DNA from: Microvirga arvi
GTDB lineage: Bacteria > Pseudomonadota > Alphaproteobacteria > Rhizobiales > Beijerinckiaceae
Reading direction: 5' to 3'
NCBI RefSeq assembly: GCF_016892765.1
Contig: NZ_JAFEMD010000007.1
Span: 88,370-152,369, forward strand
DNA: 64,000 nucleotides
Position numbers and translations under genes: made by a program. Positions within the stretch are counted from its first letter, which is position 1, and each line of letters opens with the position of its first letter. The notes beneath the pieces are model-generated. The model was not told the origin of the DNA, made no database searches, and saw only the letters and a list, made by a program, of their open reading frames with translations. Positions 16,911 to 25,567 of this stretch are shown in pieces.

Positions 16911-18310
16911 ACGTCCTGCGGCGTGGCCGTGACCAGCCCCAGCCGGTCGCGGTGCAGCCAGCGCCACAACATCAGGCAAGCCACCACGGCAAGCCCGCTG
17001 GCAAGGCCGATCCAGATGCCGATGCCGCGCAGGGGCGTGCCGAAGGCCAGGATGACGCCGAGCGGGAAACCGACTCCCCAGTAGCCCATAGCCGCATAGA
17101 TCATCGGCACCCGTGTGTCCTGCAGCCCGCGCAGCATGCCCGCGCCGACAACCTGCGCACCGTCCACCAATTGGAAGATGGCGGCCACCACCAGGAAGGA
17201 GCGGGCCAGATCGACGACCATCGCGTTCTTGGGATCGCTCAGGTCGAGGAAGGCCCCGAGGAGAAGGTGGGGCGCGAACATCATCAGCGATGCCGTGACG
17301 ACCATGAAGCCCGTGCCCAGCGCGAACGAGGTCCAGCCGGCCCGGGTGACGCCCTCGGCATCCTGTGCGCCATAGGCGCGCCCCACGCGCACCGTTACGG
17401 CCTGCCCGATGCCGAGAGGAATGGAGAAGCAGAACGAGGCGATCTGGAGAGCCACCGCATGAGCCGCCAGTTCGCTTGCACCGATACGGCCCATCAGCAT
17501 GGCCGCGGCGTTGAAGATCGTGACCTCGAACATGAGCGTCAGGCCGATGGGAACGCCGAGCCGCCACAGGGTGCGATAGCGCGGCCAGTCGGACCGCCAG
17601 AAGCGCCCGAAGATGTGATAGCGCCTCAGCTTCGGATCGAGGACGATCAAGAGGGCCAGCGCCAGGAACATGAAGGTGCTGGAGATCACGGTCCCGAGCC
17701 CGGCTCCGATGAGGCCCAGGGCCGGCAGGCCGAAGGAGCCGAACATCAGTGCATAGGCGGCGGCGAAATTGACCGGGATGGCCAGCAGCCCGATGAACAG
17801 GGCCCAGCCCGGACGCTCCAGTGCCGCCAGGAAAGACCGCAGCACCAGAAAGAACAGGAAGGGCAGAAGGCTCCACTGAAGCGCGCGCATGTACGCGCCG
17901 GCATTGTGGGCGAGGCCGGGCTCCTGGCCGATGGCGAGCAGGATCGCCTCGCCGTTCCAGGCGACGATCCAGATCGGGATCGCGACCGTCACCGAGGCCC
18001 ACAGGCCCTGACGGACCGTGCGCCGCACCTCGCGCACGGAATGGCGCTTCCGGCCAAGCTCCTCGGCAATGATCGGCGAGGTGGCGTTGACGAGGCCGAT
18101 GCCGAAGATCAGGAAGGCGAAATAGAGATTGGTGCCGAGCGCACCTGCGGCGAGAGATTCTGAGCCCATCCAGCCCATCAGGATCACGTCGGTCGTGATC
18201 AGGGCATTCTGCGCCAGGGTGGCGAGGATGAGGGGCCAGCCGAGAGCCAGGGTCGCGCGGAGTTCCGCCAGCCAGGCTGTGCGCTCTGTCAGTGAGGTGC
18301 AAGAAATCAT
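16889..18310 (-). CDS. MATE family efflux transporter
   Basis: A 473-aa inner-membrane exporter with about twelve hydrophobic segments in two repeated halves, as in Na+ or H+ coupled multidrug and toxin extrusion proteins. Family-like sequences are the N-terminal GWPLILATLAQNALITTDVI and the second-half GVPIGLTLMFEVTIFNAAAM. I start at ATG 18310; the frame is open further upstream but gives a non-hydrophobic, unlikely extension. It is convergent with ispH and their ends overlap by 22 nt. The substrate is unknown. Confidence 0.9.
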   Translation of the reverse strand: MISCTSLTERTAWLAELRATLALGWPLILATLAQNALITTDVILMGWMGSESLAAGALGTNLYFAFLIFGIGLVNATSPIIAEELGRKRHSVREVRRTVRQGLWASVTVAIPIWIVAWNGEAILLAIGQEPGLAHNAGAYMRALQWSLLPFLFFLVLRSFLAALERPGWALFIGLLAIPVNFAAAYALMFGSFGLPALGLIGAGLGTVISSTFMFLALALLIVLDPKLRRYHIFGRFWRSDWPRYRTLWRLGVPIGLTLMFEVTIFNAAAMLMGRIGASELAAHAVALQIASFCFSIPLGIGQAVTVRVGRAYGAQDAEGVTRAGWTSFALGTGFMVVTASLMMFAPHLLLGAFLDLSDPKNAMVVDLARSFLVVAAIFQLVDGAQVVGAGMLRGLQDTRVPMIYAAMGYWGVGFPLGVILAFGTPLRGIGIWIGLASGLAVVACLMLWRWLHRDRLGLVTATPQDVQEAFAS

Positions 18311-18398
18311 GGTGCCGGGCTTGTAGACAACCTGCAGGCGGAAAGCCACACCTGAAGACCGGCAGGAACTCTCGCCTACGATGCTCTCATCCAAGAAG

Positions 18399-18448
18399 AA
18401 GCATCGGATGGATCCCGAAAGTGGTCTCCACCTTTGGGTCCGATGCTT
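18399..18448. repeat. Extragenic palindromic repeat, copy 1
   Basis: Outer arms AAGCATCGGA and TCCGATGCTT are exact inverse complements; inside are GGATCCCGAAAGTGG and CCACCTTTGGGTCC, an imperfect inner palindrome. A closely related element lies at 24361-24409. It sits between the divergent MATE and amidoligase genes. This looks like a family of dispersed extragenic palindromes. Confidence 0.7.
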
Positions 18449-18525
18449 TGGGCAAGGAACCTGAGCTCTAGCGCGCCCGTTCACCCCTTCACTCACGCTT
18501 TCGTGGTGTTGTTCCGGAGTTTTCG

Positions 18526-19503
18526 ATGGCGCAGCCGGCGCTCTCCACCGCAATCGACTTCGTGCTGCCGCCGATCCTGCACAACGAGCAGGGGCAGGTG
18601 CGCACGGTCGGCGTCGAGATCGAGTTCGTCGGCCCCTCCGCCGAGAAGACGGTGCAGGCCTTGCAGGAGGCCCTCGGAGGACGGCTCATCGAGGAGGACC
18701 CCCATGCCTTCGCACTGAAGGAATCGGTCATCGGCGACCTGACGGTGGAGCTCGACAGCCGGATCCTGCACCCTGGCAAGCAGGCGGGAACGCAGCGCGG
18801 CGTGCTGCCCAAGATCGCAGCCCTCTTCGGCTTTGCCGCGAGCTACCTCGTCCCGTGCGAACTCGTCACGGCACCGACGCCCATCGATCGGCTCCAGGAC
18901 CTCAACCGGATCCTTGACATCCTGCGCGGGCTCGGCGCCAAAGGCACGCAGGATGCGCCCTTTTACGCCTTCGGCCTGCATTTCAATCCGGAGATCCCGC
19001 GTCAGGACGCGGCCACCCTCACCGCTTTCATGAAGAGCTTCGCGCTCCTCAACCCCTGGCTCCGGCGCGAAGCCTCGCCGGACACGACCCGCAATCTCCT
19101 CGGCTTCGCAGATCCTTTCCCGGCCGAATACGTGCGCAGGATCGCCTCGCTCGATTACTGGCCGGACATTCCCACCTTCATCGACGATTACCTGAGCCAG
19201 AATCCGACCCGGAACCGCGATCTCGATCTCCTGCCGCTGCTGCATTACTTCGACGAGAAGCGCGTGCGCGCCGTGCTGCCGAACGAGAAGATCAATGGGC
19301 GCCCCACCTTCCATTACCGCCTGCCCGATGCACGGGTGAGCGATCCCGGCTGGAGCATCGCGCCGGACTGGAATCGCTGGGTCTGCGTGGAGCGTCTGGC
19401 CGCAGACCGCGAGAAGCTCGATGCGGTCTGCACCGCCTATCTGTCCTTCGAGGGCGAGGACAAGAGCTGGGCCAATGTGGTGGAGCAGGTGGCGCGGTCA
19501 TGA
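18526..19503 (+). CDS. Amidoligase-family enzyme (COOH-NH2 ligase type)
   Basis: A 325-aa protein of the glutamine-synthetase-fold amidoligase group. The metal-binding ExE appears in RTVGVEIEFVG (E31, E33), with TVELDSRIL and GLHFNPEIP later in positions expected for the fold. Family members are predicted to join an amino group to a carboxylate with ATP, making small peptides or modifying proteins; no substrate is known for this branch. The start at ATG 18526 has GGAG 6 nt upstream. The next gene, a class-I amidotransferase-like hydrolase, overlaps by 4 nt, a pairing described for this family. This recognition is from motif and neighbour, so moderately sure. Confidence 0.75.
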   Translation: MAQPALSTAIDFVLPPILHNEQGQVRTVGVEIEFVGPSAEKTVQALQEALGGRLIEEDPHAFALKESVIGDLTVELDSRILHPGKQAGTQRGVLPKIAALFGFAASYLVPCELVTAPTPIDRLQDLNRILDILRGLGAKGTQDAPFYAFGLHFNPEIPRQDAATLTAFMKSFALLNPWLRREASPDTTRNLLGFADPFPAEYVRRIASLDYWPDIPTFIDDYLSQNPTRNRDLDLLPLLHYFDEKRVRAVLPNEKINGRPTFHYRLPDARVSDPGWSIAPDWNRWVCVERLAADREKLDAVCTAYLSFEGEDKSWANVVEQVARS

Positions 19504-20201
19504 CGAGTCCCCTCATCGGCGTCACCACATCCCGGCAAGGCGGATGGCGCAGCTACCTCATGCACCGGCTGGCCCTCTATCGCGCGGGCGCGCGGTCGGT
19601 GCGTCTCGTGCCGGGCAGCCGCTTGCCCGCCGAGCCGCTCCACGGCCTTGTCATCGGCGGCGGCGACGATATCGGCGCTGAGATCTATGGCGGCAAGGTT
19701 CTTCCCGACGTGCGCATCGATCCCGAGCGCGACAAGCTGGAGCTCGGCCTCCTCAAGGCTGCGCTTCCGGCGGGGTTGCCGGTCCTTGGCATCTGCCGCG
19801 GGTCGCAGATGATCAATGTGGCGCTCGGCGGCACCCTGCACACGGACATCTACGAGGTCTACGTGCAGGCCCCGAAGATGCGCACCGTGCTGCCGCGCAA
19901 GACGGTCTCCATCGAGCCAGGCTCGCGGCTGGATCGGATCTTGAGCTGCAATCCGTGCCTGGTGAACGCCCTTCATCATCAGTCGGTGGATCGCCTCGGG
20001 CAGGGACTCACCATCGCAGCCCGCGACGAGAGCGGCATCGTGCAGGCCATCGAGAGTCAGACCGCGCCGTTCCTGCTCGGCGTTCAATGGCATCCGGAAC
20101 TGCTGGTCTGGAAGAAGCCGCAGCAGCGGCTGTTCGCAGCCCTTGCCGATGCGGCCCGCGGGGCCGCACTTCCCCTCTCCGCAGCAGCGCTCGCGAGCTA
20201 G
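19500..20201 (+). CDS. Gamma-glutamyl hydrolase-like class I glutamine amidotransferase (peptidase C26 type)
   Basis: A 233-aa cytoplasmic protein with the GATase-1 fold. The catalytic triad is visible: Cys99 in LGICRGSQMINVALGG, and His198 and Glu200 in GVQWHPELL. GGGDDIGAEIYGG near residue 53 is typical of PuuD-like gamma-glutamyl-GABA hydrolases. It overlaps the amidoligase gene by 4 nt, so ligase and hydrolase are made together and may build and trim the same amide bond (inference). Its stop is 1 nt from the stop of the convergent kinase gene. Confidence 0.85.
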   Translation: MTSPLIGVTTSRQGGWRSYLMHRLALYRAGARSVRLVPGSRLPAEPLHGLVIGGGDDIGAEIYGGKVLPDVRIDPERDKLELGLLKAALPAGLPVLGICRGSQMINVALGGTLHTDIYEVYVQAPKMRTVLPRKTVSIEPGSRLDRILSCNPCLVNALHHQSVDRLGQGLTIAARDESGIVQAIESQTAPFLLGVQWHPELLVWKKPQQRLFAALADAARGAALPLSAAALAS

Positions 20202-20202
20202 C

Positions 20203-21717
20203 TCAGCGAGCCCGCCTGGAGGTGCGCGGGAAGAGAGGAATCACCTTGCCGTCTCTCGGCGGATTCAGGTGCCGCTGGATCGCCGCGTGCAGGTCGCGGC
20301 TCACGATAGGCTTCTGCAGGAGCGGGAATTCGCTGCTCTCGTCGGCCGCAACGGGATTGCCCGTGATCAGGAGCACAGGCATGGAAGGAGCGATCTGTCT
20401 CACCTCACGGGCCAGCATGACGCCGTTCATCGTGCCGGGCATGGCGACATCCGCAAGCACCAATGCGGGCCTGCGGGCATTCAGGGACTTGATGGCCTGC
20501 ACGGCATCGGTGGCGATGTTGGCCAGGTAGCCGAATTCCTCGAGGCTCGACTGGAGGGCCAGCGCAACCTCGAGTTCGTCGTCCACCACCAGGATTTCCG
20601 TGTGGTTCGGCACGCGCTCATCCGGCGCGTCATCCTCGCTCAGGGGACCGGGCGGCAACAGGGTCGCCGCATCGGCGCGCGGAAGATAAAGGATGATCGA
20701 GGTGCCCATGTCGTGCCGACGCACCTCCGAGGCGCCGCCGAGCCCTTCCAGGAAGTGCAGGCTCTGCCGGAGGGACAGCCAGGATGACAGATCGAGGTCG
20801 CGCAGGACGAAAGCCTGTTCGAGATCGGCCTCCGGCGCGTGGCGCGCATCCTGGAGGCCGGAGCTGCGGATCGTGAGCTGCACGAAATCGCCTTCGCGCG
20901 TCAGGTCAGGCAGGGATCCCTTTTCCACCCGCACGTTGCGGGCCTCGAGCGTAATCGTGCCGCCCTGAGGCAGCGCATCCCGCACATGCCCGCTCAAGGT
21001 CACGATGGCCGTCTGGATATCGTCCGGATCGGCTTCGACGGACCAGAGATGCTCCGCAAGGGACAGCCGCATCTCGACCGTGTCGCGCAGCAGCGAGCGG
21101 CTCATCAGGTCGGCGACCGAGCTCACCTGCTCCGCGATGCTCACGTACTGGACCTTTGCTTCGCCCTGCCGGGCGAAGGCTGCCGACCGGGCGATGAGCT
21201 TGGCCGCCTGGTCGGCAGCCACCAGGGCGGACAGGAGCTTGCGCTGCAGGATCGGCTGCTCCTTCAGCTGGCGGGCCGCGGCATCGATATTGGCGCTGAT
21301 CACCATGAGCCGGTTGTTGAGGTCATGGGTGATCCCGTCGCGCAGCCGGTCGACGGCCTGCGCCTTCTGGAGACGGCGCAGGGCTTCGTCCTCATCCGGT
21401 GCGGAGGCCTCCACAGGAAAGCTGTCGTCAGGAAAGGCGAATGTTTCGGCGGGAGCCTGCATCTGACCGGTCGTCACGTCCTCGAAGACGGAGAATTCGT
21501 CGGAGGAGTCGGTTTCCTTTTCCCGGAGAGCCTGCCTGATCTGCCGCCCGAGCAGCAGGGGAGCCCCGGCAGCCACCAGCAGGAAGAGGCCCGCGGAAGC
21601 CGCGATCAACGCAGGGTTCCTGACATAGGCAGCACCGGCCAGTGCGAACCCCGACATGATCAGAGCGCAGGACAGGGTCAGGAGAGACAGCTTCAGCTGG
21701 GCCGGCAGCAAAGGCAC
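20203..21717 (-). CDS. Hybrid histidine kinase with degenerate ATP-binding domain and receiver domain
   Basis: A 504-aa inner-membrane protein: two N-terminal membrane helices (about 8-28 and 34-56), a linker, a dimerisation/phosphoacceptor region with His131 in GITHDLNNRLMVI, a catalytic-like domain and a receiver domain (about 372-488) with D379/D380, phosphoacceptor Asp423 in LADVAMPG and Lys469. The catalytic domain is unusual. The N-box Asn is replaced (LSGHVRDALPQGG where NARDAMPQGG is usual), there is no DxGxG box and no GxGLGL box. It starts at GTG 21717. It may be a phosphatase or phosphotransfer scaffold for another kinase rather than an autokinase. Divergent from the GH3 gene. Confidence 0.8.
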   Translation of the reverse strand: MPLLPAQLKLSLLTLSCALIMSGFALAGAAYVRNPALIAASAGLFLLVAAGAPLLLGRQIRQALREKETDSSDEFSVFEDVTTGQMQAPAETFAFPDDSFPVEASAPDEDEALRRLQKAQAVDRLRDGITHDLNNRLMVISANIDAAARQLKEQPILQRKLLSALVAADQAAKLIARSAAFARQGEAKVQYVSIAEQVSSVADLMSRSLLRDTVEMRLSLAEHLWSVEADPDDIQTAIVTLSGHVRDALPQGGTITLEARNVRVEKGSLPDLTREGDFVQLTIRSSGLQDARHAPEADLEQAFVLRDLDLSSWLSLRQSLHFLEGLGGASEVRRHDMGTSIILYLPRADAATLLPPGPLSEDDAPDERVPNHTEILVVDDELEVALALQSSLEEFGYLANIATDAVQAIKSLNARRPALVLADVAMPGTMNGVMLAREVRQIAPSMPVLLITGNPVAADESSEFPLLQKPIVSRDLHAAIQRHLNPPRDGKVIPLFPRTSRRAR

Positions 21718-21852
21718 TTGAGGTTTCCAAAATATGAATTGACCCGGCGCCCCTCAGACGCCACTTCCAACGCTTATCTTGTGTAGCACGAACCGCGGGC
21801 AAGCGAGGCTGCTCTCGCGATAAAGTGTTACTGTCCGACAAAGGAGATGATT

Positions 21853-24105
21853 GTGCGGCTTTCTGATGTCCAAGGCTTGGCAGGGCTGGCGCTTGCGCTG
21901 GTTCTGGCAACCCCGTTTTCCCTGCAGGCTGAGGCGCAGGAGACCGCCGTGCAATCCATCGAGCGACGCATCAACGAACTCCTTGGGAAGATGACCCTGG
22001 AGGAGAAGGTCGGTCAGCTGAACCTCGTCTCGCATGGCCCGCTCCTGCGCTGGGAGGACATTTCGGAAGGCAAGGCCGGGGCCCTGCTCAACTTCAACAG
22101 CGCCCAGGACGTCGCCCGCGCCCAGGCTCTGGCGCGCCAGAGCCGCCTCAAGATCCCGCCGCTCTTCGGCCTCGACGTGCTGCACGGCTTCCGCACCCAG
22201 TTCCCGCTTCCCTTAGGCGAAGCCGCGGCCTTCAGCCCGCGCATCTCCCGGCTCGCCTCCGAATGGGCTGCGAAGGAGGCGGCCTATGTGGGCGTGAACT
22301 GGACCTTCGCGCCCATGGCGGACCTCTCCCGCGACAGCCGCTGGGGCCGCATCGTCGAAGGGTTCGGAGAGGATCCCACTCTCGGCGCCGCCCTGACAGC
22401 CGCCCGCGTGGAAGGCTTCCGCAGCGGTGGCCTCGCCGCCGCGACGAAGCATTTCGCCGGCTACGGCGCCCCGCAGGGCGGGCGCGACTACGACACTACC
22501 TACATCCCCCGCGCCGAGATGTACGACACCTATCTGCCGCCGTTCAGGGCAGCGGTGGAGGCGGGATCCGCAAGCTTCATGGCCGCCTTCAATGCGCTGA
22601 ACGGCGAGCCCTCGACGGCCAATCCCTGGCTGCTCACGGACGTGCTGCGGCAGCAATGGGGCTTTGACGGCTTCGTCACCTCCGACTGGGTCGGCATCGG
22701 CGAGCTGATCAACCACGGCATCGCGGCGGATGGCGCGGAGGCCGCCCGCAAGGCGATCCTCGCCGGGGTCGACATGGACATGATGGGGCTGCTCTATATC
22801 AAGCACCTGCCCGACGAGGTGCGCGCCGGCCGGGTGCCGGAAAGCATCGTGGACGAGTCGGTGCGCCGCGTCCTGCGCACCAAGTTCCGCATGGGCCTGT
22901 TCGACCGCCCGGGCATCGATCCGTCGCGCCTGGACTCGGCTTTCCCGTCGCCGGAATCGCGCCAGACGGCCCGCGAAGTGGCGCGCGAAACCTTCGTACT
23001 GCTGCAGAACCGCGACGGCGTGCTGCCCGTGCCGGCCGGCGCCCGCTCCATTGCGGTGATCGGCCCCCTGGCCGATGCGCCGCACGACCAGATGGGGCCG
23101 CATGCCGCCCGCGGTCACAAGGAGGACAGCGTCACGATCCTCGAAGGCATTCGCCGTCACGCGCAGGGCGCCGGCATCACGATCCGCCATGCTCCGGCCT
23201 GCGACCTGTTCTGCCGCAACACCGAGGCTCTGCCCGCCGCTCTTGAGGCAGCCCGGCAGTCGGACTTCGTCATCGCTGTCTTCGGCGAGCCGCAGGAGCT
23301 GTCCGGCGAGGCTGCATCCCGCGCCCATCTGGAGCTGAACGGCCGTCAGATCGAGGTGCTGGAAGAGCTCGCCAAGACCGGCAAGCCCATGGCCCTCGTC
23401 CTCATGGGCGGACGGCCGCTGGTGCTGGGATCGGTCGCCGAGCGCATTCCGGCCATCCTCATGGCCTGGTATCCGGGCACGGAGGCGGGCCCTGCCGTCG
23501 CCGACGTGCTGTTCGGCGACGTGAGCCCGAGCGGCAAGCTGCCTCTTACCTGGCCGCGCGCCACGGGACAACTGCCGCTCTACTACAACCGGCTGCCCTC
23601 CGGCCGTCCGACCAAGCCGGAGAACCGCTTCACCCTGCAATACATCGACGAGGCGATCACGCCGCTCTACCCGTTCGGCTGGGGCCTGAGCTACACGCAG
23701 TTCGCCTATTCCGATGCGGCTATCGGCCGGAAGCAGCTCGGTGAAGGCCAGGCGCTGGAGGTCTCGGTGAGCGTCAAGAACACGGGCGCGCGGGAAGGCC
23801 AGGAGGTCGTGCAGCTCTATACCCGCGATCCGGTGGCGAGCCGCAGCCGCCCGTTGCGCGAGCTGAAGGCCTTCGAGAAGATCGCCCTGAAGCCCGGCGA
23901 GACGAAGCGCGTGACCCTGCGGGTGCCGGTGGAGTCCTTGGGCTTCCACCTCGATGACGGCACCTACCTGGTCGAGGAAGGCGCGATCCAGGTCTTCGTC
24001 GGCGGCTCTTCGCTCGCCGAACAGGTCGGAGAGGCCGAGATCGCGAGGACGTTCCGCATACCACCCATGGAGCGGCGCGCCTCGGCCTCGACCATCGTGC
24101 AGTGA
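21853..24105 (+). CDS. bglX: Periplasmic beta-glucosidase, glycoside hydrolase family 3
   Basis: A 750-aa secreted GH3 enzyme that releases terminal beta-linked glucose from oligosaccharides. It has an N-terminal signal peptide (hydrophobic core about 8-25, likely cleavage after AEA), the GH3 N-domain with KHFAGYGAPQGGRDY and nucleophile Asp in FVTSDWVGI, the GH3 C-domain (ILMAWYPGTEAGPAVADVLF, PSGKLPLTWP) and a fibronectin-III-like C-terminal domain (VSVKNTGAREGQEVVQLY). I prefer GTG 21853, 6 nt after AAGGAG; the ATG at 21847 abuts the ribosome site. A hairpin follows the stop. Confidence 0.93.
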   Translation: MRLSDVQGLAGLALALVLATPFSLQAEAQETAVQSIERRINELLGKMTLEEKVGQLNLVSHGPLLRWEDISEGKAGALLNFNSAQDVARAQALARQSRLKIPPLFGLDVLHGFRTQFPLPLGEAAAFSPRISRLASEWAAKEAAYVGVNWTFAPMADLSRDSRWGRIVEGFGEDPTLGAALTAARVEGFRSGGLAAATKHFAGYGAPQGGRDYDTTYIPRAEMYDTYLPPFRAAVEAGSASFMAAFNALNGEPSTANPWLLTDVLRQQWGFDGFVTSDWVGIGELINHGIAADGAEAARKAILAGVDMDMMGLLYIKHLPDEVRAGRVPESIVDESVRRVLRTKFRMGLFDRPGIDPSRLDSAFPSPESRQTAREVARETFVLLQNRDGVLPVPAGARSIAVIGPLADAPHDQMGPHAARGHKEDSVTILEGIRRHAQGAGITIRHAPACDLFCRNTEALPAALEAARQSDFVIAVFGEPQELSGEAASRAHLELNGRQIEVLEELAKTGKPMALVLMGGRPLVLGSVAERIPAILMAWYPGTEAGPAVADVLFGDVSPSGKLPLTWPRATGQLPLYYNRLPSGRPTKPENRFTLQYIDEAITPLYPFGWGLSYTQFAYSDAAIGRKQLGEGQALEVSVSVKNTGAREGQEVVQLYTRDPVASRSRPLRELKAFEKIALKPGETKRVTLRVPVESLGFHLDDGTYLVEEGAIQVFVGGSSLAEQVGEAEIARTFRIPPMERRASASTIVQ

Positions 24106-24111
24106 GCCGGC

Positions 24112-24138
24112 AAAGGCTGCCGGACGCCGGCAGCCTTT
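24112..24138 (+). terminator. Hairpin after bglX, likely terminator
   Basis: A perfect 12-bp stem AAAGGCTGCCGG / CCGGCAGCCTTT with a 3-nt ACG loop, starting 7 nt after the bglX stop. The downstream T-run is only three bases, so efficiency is uncertain. Confidence 0.7.
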
Positions 24139-24421
24139 CGACGCATTGGATCCGTTAAGGGATCGGCGGCAGGCTCACGCCTATGAGCACCCGGTCGTCG
24201 GAAAACGGAGGTCCGCGATCTATCGTTTCGGGCCGGCAGAAGCTGAGAGGCCATTGGCTGGCGCGATCTGAATCCTAGCGCATCGTGCGGACCCAGAGGG
24301 CCGCGTCAGCGAAAAGTGTTTCCGGTTTTCCGCGCCTAACGATGCGCCAGCCAAGAGAAGGAGCATCGGAGTGGACCCAAAAGTGGGTCCACTTTTGGGT
24401 CCGATGCTCTAGAATCCGGCC
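24139..24421. other. Gene-free stretch carrying dispersed palindromic repeats
   Basis: With the hairpin above, this is a 316-base gap between bglX and the AI-2E-type transporter gene. From 24280 to 24345 lies an element with inverted ends GCATCGT / ACGATGC enclosing GAAAAGTGTTTCCGG, and from 24361 to 24409 a clean palindrome. No open frame with coding character is visible. Confidence 0.6.
24361..24409. repeat. Extragenic palindromic repeat, copy 2
   Basis: Outer arms GAGCATCGGA and TCCGATGCTC; a perfect 14-bp inner inverted repeat GGACCCAAAAGTGG / CCACTTTTGGGTCC separated by GT. It is the cleaner relative of the element at 18399-18448. It ends 12 nt before the ATG of the transporter gene, where it could affect translation or promoter strength. 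Confidence 0.75.
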
Positions 24422-25567
24422 ATGCCAGAGCAAGCTGCAGGCCCATCCCCAGACCGCCCCGACAGCGATGCGCCGGACGCCCGCGGCCGGCGCGCGACCC
24501 GCCTCATCGGCGCGACCGCTCTTCTGGCGCTCACCCTCTGGACGATCCGATCCTATCTCACCGCACTCGGCTGGGCTGTCATCCTCGCCATCAGCGTCTG
24601 GCCGCTCTATCGCCACGTCCGCGCGCGCCTGGGAGGCTCACGTCTCACGGCGCCGCTGCTGGTCACGGCGTGTTTGGCCGTTCTCCTCGTCTTTCCCATT
24701 GCCCTCGCCCTCACCGAGATCGGCCGGGAAAGCCAATTCGTGGTGCAGTGGCTGACGGGCCTGCAGCAGAACGGCCTGCCGATGCCGGACTGGATCCAAC
24801 GCCTGCCGCTCATCGGTCAACATCTGGATGCCTGGTGGCAGGCCCATCTGGCAAAGCCTCAATCGGCCGAGCAGTTCCTGAACGGACTCGACAGCGCGAC
24901 GCTGACCAACTGGACGGAAGCCCTCGGCGGCGCCGTGCTGACCCGGCTCCTGCATGCCTTTCTCACCTTCGTGAGCCTGTTCCTCCTGCTGCGCAACGGC
25001 GACGCCATCGGCGATCGGGTGCTCACCACCACCGACCGCTGGTTCGGGCGCCCGGGCGAGCGCCTGGCCGAGGACATGGCGTCAGCCATGCGGGGCACGG
25101 TGAACGGAACGATCCTGGTGGCTGTCGGCGAGGGCATTCTGATCGGCATCGGGTTCATGGTGGCGGGCGTGCCGAACGCCGCCCTGTTCGCCATTCTCAC
25201 CACCGCCTTCGCCATGCTGCCCATGGGGGCATGGCTGGCCTTCGGCACCGCTGCCATCGTTCTGGTTGTCACAGGCGGTTCCATGGCAGCCGCAGCCGGT
25301 GTCTTCGGCTGGGGCGCCGCAATCATGCTGATCGGTGACAACGTAGTTCAGCCGGCGCTGATCGGCGGTGCGGTGCGGCTGCCTTTCCTTTGGACCCTAC
25401 TCGGCATTCTCGGCGGCCTTGAGACCTTCGGCCTGATCGGACTCTTTCTCGGCCCCGTCCTGATGGCGGCTCTTCTGACCATATGGCGCCAGCAGAGCGA
25501 GCCTCGCCCAAGCCCATCCTTCCTGGAGGGAACCGCCGTCATCCGAAGGAACAAGGAACATCCATGA
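24422..25567 (+). CDS. AI-2E family transporter (PerM/TqsA-like)
   Basis: A 381-aa inner-membrane protein with about eight hydrophobic segments. The central soluble stretch (about 110-170) and C-terminal GLIGLFLGPVLMAALLTIW are typical of the AI-2E/YdiK/PerM superfamily, whose members export varied small molecules or ions; the name does not prove quorum-signal transport. The N-terminus is a proline- and aspartate-rich tail. The ATG lacks a clear ribosome site because the palindrome lies just upstream. The DUF1206 gene overlaps its stop by 4 nt. Confidence 0.85.
   Translation: MPEQAAGPSPDRPDSDAPDARGRRATRLIGATALLALTLWTIRSYLTALGWAVILAISVWPLYRHVRARLGGSRLTAPLLVTACLAVLLVFPIALALTEIGRESQFVVQWLTGLQQNGLPMPDWIQRLPLIGQHLDAWWQAHLAKPQSAEQFLNGLDSATLTNWTEALGGAVLTRLLHAFLTFVSLFLLLRNGDAIGDRVLTTTDRWFGRPGERLAEDMASAMRGTVNGTILVAVGEGILIGIGFMVAGVPNAALFAILTTAFAMLPMGAWLAFGTAAIVLVVTGGSMAAAAGVFGWGAAIMLIGDNVVQPALIGGAVRLPFLWTLLGILGGLETFGLIGLFLGPVLMAALLTIWRQQSEPRPSPSFLEGTAVIRRNKEHP

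Noticed and set aside
24422..25567. Quorum-sensing role from the AI-2E name
   Set aside because: The family name is historical; no LuxS, LuxI or receptor gene is nearby.
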